A stretch of 64,000 bases of DNA from Prado023 sp963714995 (GCA_963714995.1 CAVQQP010000005.1:146726-210725); one strand, 5' to 3'. Numbered from the stretch's first letter, positions 8,586-17,865 are shown. A program made the numbers and translations. The notes: a model not told the origin generated them from the sequence alone.

Positions 8586-11409
8586 TCAGCCGACGTGCCC
8601 GTGGGCGTCGTGCGTCACGGGCACGTCGCCGTAGTGCAGCACGCCCCGACGCACCAGCAGCTTCTCGACCTCCACCGCGACCAGGACGACCAGGGGCACG
8701 AGGAACACCACGGCCAGCTGCGCCGGTGTCAGGGCTGTGGTCCGGAAGACCTCTTGCAGCCACGGCACGTACAGCAGGGCCAGCTGGAGCACGACCGACA
8801 GGGCGATCGCGCCCAGCAGTGCGGGGTTGGTGAACAGGCCCATCCGGAACAACGAGCGGCTCTCCGAGCGGATGGCCATCGAGTGCACCAACTGACAGAA
8901 CACCAGGACGGTGAACACCATCGACTGCCACTGGCGGGTGTCCTCGGACAGCGCCCAGGCCTGCGTGGCCAGCGTCAGGGCTGCGATGAGCCCGCCGACC
9001 CACAGGACGTGGAAGCCCAGGCCCCGCGCGAAGATGCTCTCCTCGGGTGGGCGCGGCGGGCGGGCCATCACGTCGCGCTCAGCGGGCTCCTCGGCCAGGG
9101 CCAGGCCGGGCAGGCCGTCGGTGATGAGGTTGACCCAGAGGATGTGGATCGGCAGCAGGGGCACCGGCATGCCCAGGAACGGCGCGAGGAACACCACCCA
9201 GATCTCGCCGGTGTTGCCGGTCAGTGCGTAGCGGATGAACTTGCGGATGTCGTCGTAGATCCGCCGGCCCTCCCGCACCGCCGTGACGATCGTCGCGAAC
9301 CGGTCGTCGAGCAGGACCATGTCCGCGGCCTCGCGGGCGACGTCCGTGCCCCCCCGGCCCATCGCGACACCGATCTCGGCCTGCCGCAGGGCCGGGGCGT
9401 CGTTGACCCCGTCGCCGGTCATCGCGACGCTCTGGCCCTGGGCCTGCAGGGCGCGCACGATCCGGATCTTCTGCTCCGGATCCACCCGGGCGTAGACGCG
9501 GACCCGGCCGACGACCTCAGCCAGCTGGGCGTCGTCCAGTCGGGTCAGGGCCGGTCCGGTGAGCACCTCGTCGTCGCCGGCCTCGAGGATGCCCAGCCGG
9601 CGGGCGATCGCTGTGGCCGTCGCCGGGTGGTCGCCGGTGATCATCACCGGGGTGATGCCCGCAGCGCGGCACTCGGCCACCGCGGCGGGGGCCTCCTGCC
9701 TCGGGGGGTCGATCATGCCGACCACGCCGAGGAGCGTGAGCTGGTGAGGGATGTCCGGAGGGGCGGCCCACCCCGGGGTGTGCGGCTGGCCGGGGTCATC
9801 GACGCGGTGGGCTGCGGCCAGGACGCGCAGCCCCTTCGCGGCCAGGGCGTCGCAGTGCGCCAGAACCTCGACCCGCTCGGACTCGGGGAGAGCGCACCGC
9901 TCGACGATCGCCTCCGGGGCACCCTTGACCAGGGTGAGCCGGCCCGCGCCGCCCGGTTCGTCGTGGACCGTCACCATCAGCTTGCGCCCGGAGTCGAAGG
10001 GCACCTCGTCGATCCGCGGTCGGGCCGTGCGCCGCACCTCGGGGTCGACCCCGCGGTCGCGAGCCGCCTCCAGCAGGGCGATCTCGGTGGGATCCCCGGT
10101 GGCGGGGGTGTCCATCGCCTCCCAGGGTCGCGTCGTTGCACAGGGCGAGGACGTCGAGGAGCGCGGCCATGGCCTGTGCCTCGGCCGCCCTGCCCGGCGG
10201 TCGGGCTGGGCCTGCGAGGGCCTCACCCAGGTCCGGCGGGTCGGACGTTGGGGTCGCTGCCGCGCTCGGGCCAAGCACCCCGGAATCCAGCACCTCGACG
10301 CGCATCCGGTTCTCGGTCAGCGTCCCGGTCTTGTCCGAGCAGATCCAGGTGACCGACCCGAGGGTCTCCACCGCCGGCAGGCGCCGGACCAGCGCGTTGT
10401 GGTGGGCCATGCGACGCGCGCCGAGGGCCAGCGTCACGGCGACGACCGCAGGAAGTGCCTCCGGGACGGCGGCCACGGCCAGGCTGATCGCGGTCAGGAA
10501 CATCAGGCCCGGGTCCTCGCCGCGCAGGAGGCCGGTGCCGAACACGACCGCGCAGATCGCGACCACCGCCAGGGCGATCCGACCACCGAACTGCGACAGG
10601 CGACGTTGCAGCGGGGTCCGGACCACGTCGGCCGACATCAGCAGGCCGGCGATCGCGCCGAGCTCGGTCTGGGTGCCGGTGCCGACGACGACGCCGCGCC
10701 CGCGACCCTGGGCGACGAACGTCCCTCGGAACGCCATCGAGCGCCGGTCGCCGACCGGGGCGCCGGGGTCGGTGACGGGCTCGACCCGCTTGCTCACGGG
10801 CTGGGACTCCCCCGTCAGTGCGGCCTCCGCGATGCGCAGGGAGGCGGCACTGAGCACCCTGAGGTCGGCCGGGACGATGGCCCCGTCCTGCAGGACGACC
10901 AGGTCACCGGGCACCAGCCCGGCGGCATCGACCACGTGCTCGACCCCATCCCGGACCACGACAGCGGTGGGTGCGGACATGGCGCGCAGGGCGGCCATCG
11001 CCTCCTCGGCGCGACGCTCCTGGACGACGCCGATCACGGCGTTCAGCAGCACGATGACCGTGATGACGATCGTGTCCGCCGGCTCCCCCACGATCCCGGA
11101 GACGACGGCCGCGACCACCAGCAGCGCGATCATCGGATCCGCCACCTGGTCGACGATCATCCGCCAGACGCTGCGGCCGGGTTGGACCGGCAGGACGTTG
11201 GGCCCGTACTCGATCAGACGACGCTCCGCCTCGGTCGCGCTCAGGCCCACACCCGCGTCGGAGGCGAGGGCGCTGACCACGTCGGCTGCCTCGAGGGTGT
11301 GCCAGAGCGGTGCCGTGGCCGCGCTGGGTCCCGGTGGTCGGCTGGCGGCTGTGGTGGCGCGGCCGGGCTCGTGGCCTCCACCTCCAGGCAACTGCTCGGC
11401 CGAGCTCAT
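8586..11409 (-). CDS. CtpF/PacL-like P2-type cation-transporting ATPase (frameshift in the assembly)
   Basis: This is a membrane P-type ATPase of about 940 aa once the frame is restored. It has an N-terminal cytoplasmic segment, an actuator domain with LTGESQPV, membrane helix 4 with PEALP, the phosphorylation motif DKTGTLTEN, the nucleotide-domain motif GDPTE and the hinge GDGVNDAPAL, then a C-terminal membrane bundle. This is the Ca2+/PacL-like P2 layout; PEALP replaces the more usual PEGLP. The frame breaks at 10,121-10,123, where one extra G in the coding-strand GGG separates TL from EAMDTP. The ATG start overlaps the protease stop as ATGA, so it ends the hydrogenase operon. In Mycobacterium tuberculosis the related ctpF belongs to the DosR regulon, which fits the context. 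The ion is not determined. Confidence 0.88.
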
Positions 11410-11966
11410 CGCGCGACCCTCGGGCCCAACCGTGCCGCTGCCACCTCCACGACGCTCAGGACGGTGTCCGTGGCCTGGGGGAGGGCCGCGTGGACCGGCT
11501 CAGACAGTGGCGCGCCGTGCTCGAAGCCGACCGCCTCGACGCCGACCACCACGACCGACGGCGGCAGGCGGTCGAGGGCGCGGGCGAGCTCGATCGCGCC
11601 GGCCAGGCCGAACCCGTGGGTCCCCGCCGGACCCGGATCGAGCCGGGCGCCGAGCGCGTCGAAGCCCTGGCCGGCCGGGCCCACATCGAGGACTGTCAGG
11701 GTCCCCGGCGCCGCGCCCGAGCGCACTGCGTCGATCACGATGACCACATCCCAGCCGCCGATCGGACCGGCTGGATCGAGAAGGTCGACCAGCGCGGTCG
11801 GGTCCTCGTGCTCGACGACGTGGACTCCGAGGAGCCTGCGGTCGGCCACCGCGCGCGCGACCTCGCCCGCGACCTGCGGGCCGACTGCGTCATCACCCCG
11901 GTCGGGCGACCCCAGGCCGACAACGAGCACCCGGGCGCCCCCGGGCTCGTCGCCGGTCGGGCACAT
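11406..11966 (-). CDS. NiFe hydrogenase maturation protease (HyaD/HycI family)
   Basis: This 186-aa protein opens with VLVVGLGSPDRGDDAVGP, the first conserved segment of hydrogenase maturation endopeptidases, including the Asp that contacts nickel. A second conserved region reads VVIVIDAVRSG, and a third HGFGL region follows. The enzyme removes the C-terminal tail of the large subunit after nickel insertion. The large subunit here has a nine-residue tail after its final metal-binding motif, which is a suitable substrate. Its ATG shares one base with the large-subunit stop (TGATG) and its stop overlaps the ATPase start. Length and context agree with the family. Confidence 0.92.
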   Translation of the reverse strand: MCPTGDEPGGARVLVVGLGSPDRGDDAVGPQVAGEVARAVADRRLLGVHVVEHEDPTALVDLLDPAGPIGGWDVVIVIDAVRSGAAPGTLTVLDVGPAGQGFDALGARLDPGPAGTHGFGLAGAIELARALDRLPPSVVVVGVEAVGFEHGAPLSEPVHAALPQATDTVLSVVEVAAARLGPRVAR

Positions 11967-13270
11967 CAGATGTGCTCCACCGACAGGTCCAGGAAGTGGG
12001 TGGCGCACGAGATGCAGGGGTCGTAGGTGCGGATCGCGACCTCGCACTGGCGCGTCAGCTCCTCGTGCGACAGGTGCAGGTTGGCCTGGACGAACGCGCG
12101 CAGGTCGGCCTCGATGGCGGGCTGGTTCTGCGAGGTCGGCGGCACGATCTGCGCCTCGAGGATCGTGCCGGCCCCGTCGAACCGGTAGCGGTGGTAGAGC
12201 AGCCCACGGGGGGCCTCGGTCGCACCGTGGCCCTCGCCGGCACGGGCCGGCACCTCGACCGCGGCGACCGGAGCGCCCTGCCATCCGTCGATGATCGCGA
12301 TGGCCTCGTCGAGGGCGTGGATCAGCTCGACGGTCCGCACGATGATCGACTTGAACGGGTTGCGGCAGGTGGGGCCGAGCCCGCCCACCTCAGCGGCCTC
12401 ACGGGCCAGCGGCGAGAGGGCGGCGGAGTTCAACGAGTAGCGTGCCAGCGGTCCCACGACGTACGGCTGGCCGTCGAAGGCCGCGTGCAGGGCGTTGGAG
12501 TGCGCGACGTGCTGCTCGGTGACGTGCGCGCCGAACTCCGAGACCGGCGCCCGCAGCCCGGCGGAGGTCACCAGGTTCCCGGACTCCAGCGGGTAGCCGT
12601 TCGAGGAGTCCAGTGACAGGTAGAGGTAGGGCTGCTCGAACTCGGGGAACTCGAACCCGGACACGATCGGCACCGCGGCGATGGCCTCCTCGCGGGCCGC
12701 CACCAGCGCCGGGCGGATCGCCAGCAGCTCATCGCGCCGGGGCAGCCGGTGGAACCCGCCGACCCGGACGTTCACGGGGTGCACGGAGCGTCCGCCGACG
12801 ACGTTCATCAGCTCGTTGCCGGCGCGCTTCATCCGCAGGGCGGACTCCACCAGGCCGCGGTGGTCGCGGGCCATCTCGATCGCGCCGTCGTAGCCCAGCA
12901 GGTCGGGGGCGTGCAGGAAGAAGATGTGCAGCGCGTGGCTCTCGATCCACTCCCCGCAGTACAGCAGCCGCCGCAGCAGGCGGATCTCGTCGGGGACGAC
13001 CACCCCGCAGGCGTCCTCGATCGCCAGGCACGCGCTGAACTGGTAGGCCACCGGGCAGATCCCGCAGATCCGGGCGGTGATGTCCGGGGGCTCGGTGTAC
13101 GCCCGGCCGCGCAGGAACGCCTCGAAGAACCGCGGCGGCTCGAAGATGCGAAGGTGCACGTCGAGGACCTCGCCGTCCTGGACGTGGACGTGCATGCCGC
13201 CCTCGCCCTCGACACGGGCCAGGGTCTCCACGCTGAGCACGTGACTGCCGGAGGTGAGCTTGTGGGTCAC
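11966..13270 (-). CDS. Group 3b-type NiFe hydrogenase large (alpha) subunit
   Basis: This 434-aa catalytic subunit carries the bimetallic NiFe site. The N-terminal ligand motif is RICGICPVAY and the C-terminal one is DPCISCATH, each with the two Cys ligands. The form DPCxSCxxH is typical of group 3b (sulfhydrogenase/Hyh) enzymes. After the final His the chain ends in nine residues, the extension cleaved during maturation. The start is GTG and overlaps the small-subunit stop as GTGA. In known group 3b enzymes the complex couples H2 and NADP(H), being bidirectional but mainly H2-evolving or fermentative in hypoxia. Gene order hydB, cNMP protein, hydG, small, large supports that class. Confidence 0.95.
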   Translation of the reverse strand: MTHKLTSGSHVLSVETLARVEGEGGMHVHVQDGEVLDVHLRIFEPPRFFEAFLRGRAYTEPPDITARICGICPVAYQFSACLAIEDACGVVVPDEIRLLRRLLYCGEWIESHALHIFFLHAPDLLGYDGAIEMARDHRGLVESALRMKRAGNELMNVVGGRSVHPVNVRVGGFHRLPRRDELLAIRPALVAAREEAIAAVPIVSGFEFPEFEQPYLYLSLDSSNGYPLESGNLVTSAGLRAPVSEFGAHVTEQHVAHSNALHAAFDGQPYVVGPLARYSLNSAALSPLAREAAEVGGLGPTCRNPFKSIIVRTVELIHALDEAIAIIDGWQGAPVAAVEVPARAGEGHGATEAPRGLLYHRYRFDGAGTILEAQIVPPTSQNQPAIEADLRAFVQANLHLSHEELTRQCEVAIRTYDPCISCATHFLDLSVEHI

Positions 13271-14151
13271 GGTGCCGCCTCCTCGGAGTGTGCCGCAGCG
13301 GGCGGACCGGCCTCTGCGCTGGCCAGGCTCTGCACCCGGAAGGGCTCCGAGCCGGCGTTGAACGAGCGGAAGAAGCGCATCACGTCGACCTCGGGCATGC
13401 CGTTGGCCCGCAGCCGCTGCGCCAGGGAGGCGGTGTTCGGGGTGTCGTGCGGGCCGAAGCAGCCGTAGCAGCCGCGGTGGTAGGACGGGCAGAGCGCGCC
13501 GCAGCCGGCCTGGGTGACCGGACCGAGGCAGGGCATCCCATCGGCCACGGCCACGCACACCGTCCCGCGGCGCTTGCACTCGACGCACACGCTGTAGGTC
13601 GGGACCCGCGGCCGTCGGCCCGCCAGAAGGGCGGCCAGCACCTCGAGGAGCTGGTGCTTGTCGATCGGGCAGCCGCGCAGCTGGAAGTCGACCGTGACGT
13701 GCGCGGAGATGGGGGTCGAGCGGTCGAGGGTCGCCAGGTAGGCCGGATGCGCGTAGACCACCGACATGAACTCCCCCACGTCGGCGAAGTTCCTCAGGGC
13801 CTGGATGCCCCCACTGGTCGCGCACGCCCCGATCGTGACGAGCGTGCGCGAGGCGGCGCGCACCTGCTGGATCCGCTCGGCGTCCGAGGGGGTCGTGATC
13901 GAGCCCTCGACCAGGCTGACGTCGTAGGGGCCTGCGACCACGGCTCGGGTGGCCTCGGGGAAGTAGGCGACCTGCACCCGCTCCGCCACGGCGAGCAGCT
14001 CGTCCTCGCAGTTGAGCAGGGTGAGCTGGCAGCCGTCGCAGGAGGCGAACTTCCACACCGCGAGGGTGGGGCGGGCGGGTGGGGCGTCCGCCTCGGGCGA
14101 CGGGGCATCGGTGGCGGCGGTCGTGCGGACGGTGGTCGGGGACTCGGTCAT
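13267..14151 (-). CDS. NiFe hydrogenase small (delta) subunit
   Basis: This 294-aa iron-sulfur subunit passes electrons between the NiFe site and the flavin module. The proximal-cluster region begins with FASCDGCQLTLLN. A Cys-rich C-terminal half follows, with CVECKRRGTVC, GMPCLGP, AGCGALCPS and GCYGCFGP. The length is that of the short group 3 small subunits without a signal peptide, so the enzyme is cytoplasmic. The start ATG shares one base with the hydG stop (TGATG). The first 35 residues are Thr/Ala/Pro-rich and probably disordered. Confidence 0.94.
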   Translation of the reverse strand: MTESPTTVRTTAATDAPSPEADAPPARPTLAVWKFASCDGCQLTLLNCEDELLAVAERVQVAYFPEATRAVVAGPYDVSLVEGSITTPSDAERIQQVRAASRTLVTIGACATSGGIQALRNFADVGEFMSVVYAHPAYLATLDRSTPISAHVTVDFQLRGCPIDKHQLLEVLAALLAGRRPRVPTYSVCVECKRRGTVCVAVADGMPCLGPVTQAGCGALCPSYHRGCYGCFGPHDTPNTASLAQRLRANGMPEVDVMRFFRSFNAGSEPFRVQSLASAEAGPPAAAHSEEAAP

Positions 14152-15017
14152 CACATCTCCCGGATGTCCATCAGGGGGGCCAGCCGGGCGTAGTCGAGCA
14201 CCGGGCCGTCCACGCACAGGAACAGCTCGCGCAGCTGGCAGTGCCCGCACAGGCCGATGCCGCACTTCATGTTGCGCTCCATCGACAGCCGGATCCGCTC
14301 CGGGCGCACCCCGCGGGCGACCAGTGCGGCAGCGGCGTAGCGCATCATCACCTCGGGGCCGCAGACCAGGGCCAGGGTGTGCAGGGGGTCGAACCCCGCC
14401 CGGGCGACCAGGTTCGTGACCAGCCCGACCCGGCCGGTCCAGCTCGGCGGGCCGTAGTCGACGGTGATCTCGACGACGATGTCGTGGTCCGCGGCCCAGG
14501 CCGCCATGTCCTCGGCGAACAGGATGTCCTCCGGGGAGCGGGCACCGTAGAGCAGCACCACGCGGCCGTACTCAGCGCGGCGCGACACCACCTCCAGGAT
14601 CGCCGGGCGCAGGGGGGCCAGGCCGATCCCGCCGGTCACGACCACGACGTCCTGGCCCTTGCCATCAGCCACGTCCCAGCCGGTGCCGAACGGGCCCCGG
14701 ACGCCGATCGTCGTCCCCGGGGCGGCGGTCACCAGGGCGTGGGTGACGGCGCCGACGTCGCGGATCGTGTGCAGCAGCGGGCCGGGCCGGGTCGGGTCCC
14801 CGCAGATGGAGATCGGGACCTCGCCGACGCCGAACGCGTGCAGCATCGTGAACTGCCCGGCCCGGTGCGCCAGGGGCACGCCGTCGAGGGGCTCGAGGGC
14901 GAGGGTGACGGTGTCGCGGGTGTCCAGGCGGGTCTCGACCACGCGGAACGGCCGGGGCAGCATCGGGTCGACCGGCAGCTCGTGGCCGGCCGCCGCAGCG
15001 GTGACGTCCACGCTCAC
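14151..15017 (-). CDS. Hydrogenase gamma subunit: FAD/NAD(P)-binding oxidoreductase (HydG type)
   Basis: This 288-aa protein is of the ferredoxin-NADP reductase/dihydroorotate dehydrogenase electron-transfer family. It has an N-terminal FAD-binding barrel (with RAGQFTML), a NAD(P)-binding domain with VVTGGIGLAPLRPA and VLLYGARSPEDILF, and a C-terminal 2Fe-2S segment, CGIGLCGHC plus a later Cys. In group 3b hydrogenases it exchanges electrons with NAD(P)H. The GTG start overlaps the cNMP-domain gene as GTGA and the stop overlaps the small-subunit start. I chose this start because the upstream open frame is a shadow of hydB. Confidence 0.94.
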   Translation of the reverse strand: MSVDVTAAAAGHELPVDPMLPRPFRVVETRLDTRDTVTLALEPLDGVPLAHRAGQFTMLHAFGVGEVPISICGDPTRPGPLLHTIRDVGAVTHALVTAAPGTTIGVRGPFGTGWDVADGKGQDVVVVTGGIGLAPLRPAILEVVSRRAEYGRVVLLYGARSPEDILFAEDMAAWAADHDIVVEITVDYGPPSWTGRVGLVTNLVARAGFDPLHTLALVCGPEVMMRYAAAALVARGVRPERIRLSMERNMKCGIGLCGHCQLRELFLCVDGPVLDYARLAPLMDIREM

Positions 15018-15475
15018 GAGGCACTCCCGTACAGGTCGAGCAGCCGCATCCGGGCGTCCTGCAGCCGCTCGTACATCACGTGCGAGACCCGCTGCATCAG
15101 GGCGTATCCGAGCGCCGGGTCCCGGTCGCACTTGCCGCGCAGGCACGCGCCGTCGAGGGCCACGGCGCTGACCGGTGTCGTGGCCCGGGCGTCGAACATC
15201 CACTGGTACGGCGGGATCAGCCACGACCAGCCGACGACCTCGCCCTCCTCGAGGCTGGCGATGACCAGCGTCCCGCGTCGGGGGTCGTGGATGTCCAGGG
15301 CGACCCGGCCGTGCCGGATGACGTAGAACGTGTTGGCCGGCTCCCCGGTCCGGAACAGGACCTGGCCCGGGCTGAAGTGCACGTTCTGGGCGCAGCCGAC
15401 GACGAGGTCCATCGCGGCCGGGTCGAGCCCGGCGAAGAAGGGGTGCTCGGGGAGGTACTCGGCCAGGGTGCGCAT
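15014..15475 (-). CDS. Stand-alone cyclic-nucleotide-binding-domain protein in the hydrogenase operon
   Basis: This 153-aa protein consists of a Crp-type cyclic nucleotide-binding beta-barrel (about residues 8-125, with PGQVLFRTGEPANTFYVI and a GEVVGWSWL segment) and a short helix. No helix-turn-helix DNA-binding domain follows, so it is not a complete Crp regulator. It lies between hydB (9 bases away) and hydG (GTGA overlap), so it is made in step with the complex. It could be an allosteric or assembly partner of the hydrogenase. A degenerate CNB fold that binds no nucleotide is equally possible, because the usual Arg of the phosphate cassette is not clear. Confidence 0.85.
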   Translation of the reverse strand: MRTLAEYLPEHPFFAGLDPAAMDLVVGCAQNVHFSPGQVLFRTGEPANTFYVIRHGRVALDIHDPRRGTLVIASLEEGEVVGWSWLIPPYQWMFDARATTPVSAVALDGACLRGKCDRDPALGYALMQRVSHVMYERLQDARMRLLDLYGSAS

Positions 15476-15484
15476 GGGGTCCTC

Positions 15485-16681
15485 CTAGCGGTCCGTGCTC
15501 GGTGTCGGGGTCGTGGCAGCGGCGGGACCCGTCGGCGGTCCCGAGAGGGCGGAGCTGGCCGGGGTGGCCTCCCGGTGGGTCGCGTCCTCGCGCAGGGCCG
15601 CCACCTCCGCGGTGAGGTCGATGCCCGCCGGGCACCACGTGATGCAGCGCCCGCACCCGACGCAGCCGGACATGCCGAACTGGTCGGTCCACGCGGCCAG
15701 CTTGTGCGTCAGCCACTGCCGGTAGCGGGCGCTGGTCGAGGTGCGCACGGCGCCCCCGTGCAGCCGCGAGTACTCCATCGAGAAGCAGGAGTCCCAGACC
15801 CGGTGCCGCTCGTCGAGGTCCCCGGACAGGTCGCTGACGTCCTCGACGGACGTGCAGAAGCAGGTGGGGCAGACCGCCGTGCAGTTCGTGCAGGCCAGGC
15901 AGCGCTCGGCCACGTCGTTCCACCGGGGGCTCTCGGCACTGGAGTAGAGCAGGTCGCGCAGCCCGTCGGTCTGCATCGCGCGGCCCATCAGGGCGATCGC
16001 ATCGGCCACGACCGCATCGGCAGCCACCAGGTCCGCCGGGGTCGCCGGCGCACCGGCAAGGTCGGCCAGGACCTCCTCGCCCTCCGGCGTCCCGCACTCG
16101 ACGAGGAAGCGGTGCGGATCCAGCAGCTCGGTCAGCGTCAGGTCGGCACCCTCGCCGGGCTTGGGCCCGGTGCCCATCGAGGCGCAGAAGCAGGTCCCGG
16201 CAGGGGTCGAGCAGGTGACGGCGATGAGGAAGGAGCGGTCGCGCCGCGCTGCGTAGTGCGCGTCGACGGCCCCCCGGCCCAGGAGGACGGTGTCGTGGAT
16301 GCCGATCGCGGCCAGGTCGCAGCCGCGGATTCCCAGCAGGGCGACGGGTGCCGGCTCAGGCTCCTTGGGGGCAACCTCGAACCCCTCGCCCGCCCGGGTC
16401 CCGCGCCACAGCTGCTCATCCGGCGGGAACAGCAGGGGCTTGGCCGACTGCGCGGTGGCGGCGAAGCCGAACAGCGACTCGTCGTCGCGGGCCCGCGTCC
16501 GGTAGTGGCCCGCCTCCTGGTCGTCGCCGACCCCGCGGGGGAGGTCGTCGACCGAGGTGATGTCGGCCAGCACCAGCGCCCCGTCGCGGACCCGTGGGCC
16601 AACGACGCGGTAGCCACGACCCTGCAGGGCGTCGATGAGCCCCTGCAGGCCATGGAGATCAAGGATCGTGCCAGTTGCCAT
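15485..16681 (-). CDS. Hydrogenase beta subunit: 4Fe-4S electron-transfer protein (HydB type)
   Basis: This 398-aa first gene of the hydrogenase operon belongs to the HydB/anaerobic sulfite reductase A family. An N-terminal domain (with LLGIRGCDLAAIGIHD) is followed by two ferredoxin-like motifs, CLACTNCTAVCPTCFC and CVGCGRCITWCPAG. These would hold 4Fe-4S clusters linking the small subunit and the flavoprotein. The start is ATG with GGAGG five bases upstream; a longer open frame upstream is a shadow of the divergent gene. A DosR-like box and a TAGTCT -10 box lie just upstream. The C-terminal 40 residues are Pro/Ala/Thr-rich. Confidence 0.93.
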   Translation of the reverse strand: MATGTILDLHGLQGLIDALQGRGYRVVGPRVRDGALVLADITSVDDLPRGVGDDQEAGHYRTRARDDESLFGFAATAQSAKPLLFPPDEQLWRGTRAGEGFEVAPKEPEPAPVALLGIRGCDLAAIGIHDTVLLGRGAVDAHYAARRDRSFLIAVTCSTPAGTCFCASMGTGPKPGEGADLTLTELLDPHRFLVECGTPEGEEVLADLAGAPATPADLVAADAVVADAIALMGRAMQTDGLRDLLYSSAESPRWNDVAERCLACTNCTAVCPTCFCTSVEDVSDLSGDLDERHRVWDSCFSMEYSRLHGGAVRTSTSARYRQWLTHKLAAWTDQFGMSGCVGCGRCITWCPAGIDLTAEVAALREDATHREATPASSALSGPPTGPAAATTPTPSTDR

Positions 16682-16706
16682 GGGCACCTCCGACGGCGGC
16701 CCCGCC

Positions 16707-16712
16707 AGACTA
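16707..16712 (-). promoter_or_regulatory. Putative -10 box (TAGTCT) of the hydrogenase operon
   Basis: On the - strand CATAGTCTGG provides TAGTCT 26 bases upstream of hydB. The DosR-like box is centred about 34 bases further upstream, which is near -44 of the implied start and a usual place for DosR activation. Confidence 0.45.
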
Positions 16713-16736
16713 TGGCCGCCGAACAACCGACAGATA

Positions 16737-16750
16737 GGGCCCTTCGTCAC
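16737..16750. promoter_or_regulatory. DosR-box-like palindrome upstream of hydB
   Basis: GGGCCCTTCGTCAC matches the core form GGGNCNNNNGNCCC at all fixed positions but one (A for C at position 13), and the mycobacterial consensus GGGACTWWAGTCCC at 10 of 14. It lies 56 bases upstream of hydB, in the 151-base gap shared with the divergent toroid gene. The DosR-like protein at 38.1 kb has an almost identical recognition helix to the mycobacterial one, which makes the match meaningful but unproven. Confidence 0.5.
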
Positions 16751-16832
16751 TCCCGGAGCAGGGCCATCGGCGGGCGGCGGGCTCCTCGGTGCCGCCGGGA
16801 CCACCGACCTGCACCAGTGCCATGCTGGCCGC

Positions 16833-17846
16833 ATGACCTGGATCGATCGGCTCCGCGCGGACCCGCGTCCATGGCTGCTCGACCCCGAGACCCCGCCCGT
16901 GCGGGCCGCCGCCCTCCAGCGGCTCCTCGATCGCCCGGACGACGATCCGGACGTGGTCAGCGCCCGCGCGGCGGCGATGGCCTGCGATCCCATCGCCGCC
17001 ACACTGGCCGCCCAGTCCCCGGAGGGCTGGTGGGTCAAGCCGGGACCCGGGTACGCGCCCAAGTACACCGGCACCGTGTGGTCGGTGATCTTCCTCGACC
17101 AGCTGGGGGCCGACCCCGCTGACGAGCGGATCCAGCGCGCGTGCGAGTACGTCCTGCGGATGACGCCGACGACGTCGGGCGGGTTCGGCTGCTCCGGGTC
17201 GCACAGGGAGTCCCCGCCTCCGCCCTCGAGCGTCCTGCACTGCCTGAACGGCAACCTGCTGCGCGCCCTCGTCGGGTTCGGGCACCTCGATGATGAGCGC
17301 GTCCAGTCCGCCATCTCGTGGGCGGCCCGCGCGATCACGGGCAGCGGGGCCTCGCGCTACTACGCCTCGGGCACGACCGGGCCGGGGTTCGCCTGCGGAG
17401 CCAACGAGGCGCAGCCGTGCGCGTGGGGCGCGGCCAAGGAGATGCTGGCGCTGGCCCGAATCCCCGAGTCGGCGCGATCCCCCGAGGTCCGGGCGGCGAT
17501 CGACGTCGGTGTCGAGTTCCTGCTCTCACGGGACCCGGCGCAGGCGGACTACCCGATGGGCTGGGGGAACACGACGCCGTCCTCCTCGTGGTTCAGGCTC
17601 GGATTCCCCTCCGGGTACGTGGCCGACGTGCTGCAGGTCCTTGAGGCCCTGGGCGAGCTCGGGCACGCCCACGACGATCGGCTGGCCGCCTCCTACGAGT
17701 GGCTCCTCGGCCAGCAGGACGCGGACGGTCGGTGGCTCAACCGCTACGCCTACAACCGCAAGACCTGGGTGGACGTCGAACGCCAGGGCGCACCTTCCAA
17801 GTGGGTCACGCTCCGGGCGTGCACCGTGCTGCGCGCAGCGGGGTGA
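16833..17846 (+). CDS. Alpha/alpha-toroid (squalene-cyclase/prenyltransferase-fold) protein of unknown substrate
   Basis: This 337-aa cytoplasmic protein is made of repeated helical hairpins with Gly/Trp/Gln-rich turns. Examples are WWVKPGPGYAPKYTGTVW, ERIQRACEYVL followed by TSGGFGCSG, and GQQDADGRWLNRY. The pattern is that of the ISOPREN_C2-like alpha/alpha toroid. The catalytic DXDD motif of squalene-hopene cyclase is not present, so cyclase activity is not claimed. It is divergent from the hydrogenase operon and shares the regulatory gap with it, which may mean shared control. The start ATG at 16,833 was chosen because upstream residues read as non-coding. Function is unknown. Confidence 0.75.
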   Translation: MTWIDRLRADPRPWLLDPETPPVRAAALQRLLDRPDDDPDVVSARAAAMACDPIAATLAAQSPEGWWVKPGPGYAPKYTGTVWSVIFLDQLGADPADERIQRACEYVLRMTPTTSGGFGCSGSHRESPPPPSSVLHCLNGNLLRALVGFGHLDDERVQSAISWAARAITGSGASRYYASGTTGPGFACGANEAQPCAWGAAKEMLALARIPESARSPEVRAAIDVGVEFLLSRDPAQADYPMGWGNTTPSSSWFRLGFPSGYVADVLQVLEALGELGHAHDDRLAASYEWLLGQQDADGRWLNRYAYNRKTWVDVERQGAPSKWVTLRACTVLRAAG

Positions 17847-17865
17847 CGCCCTGGCTCCAGGCGTC
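17845..17865 (+). terminator. Short hairpin overlapping the stop of the toroid gene
   Basis: GACGCC and GGCGTC form a 6-bp stem around CTGGCTCCA, starting within the stop codon region. It is a weak terminator candidate. Confidence 0.35.

Noticed and set aside
11966..14056. A 696-aa hydrogenase large subunit
   Set aside because: The first 262 residues are the small-subunit gene read in the wrong frame. The family N terminus and a GTGA overlap place the start at 13,270.
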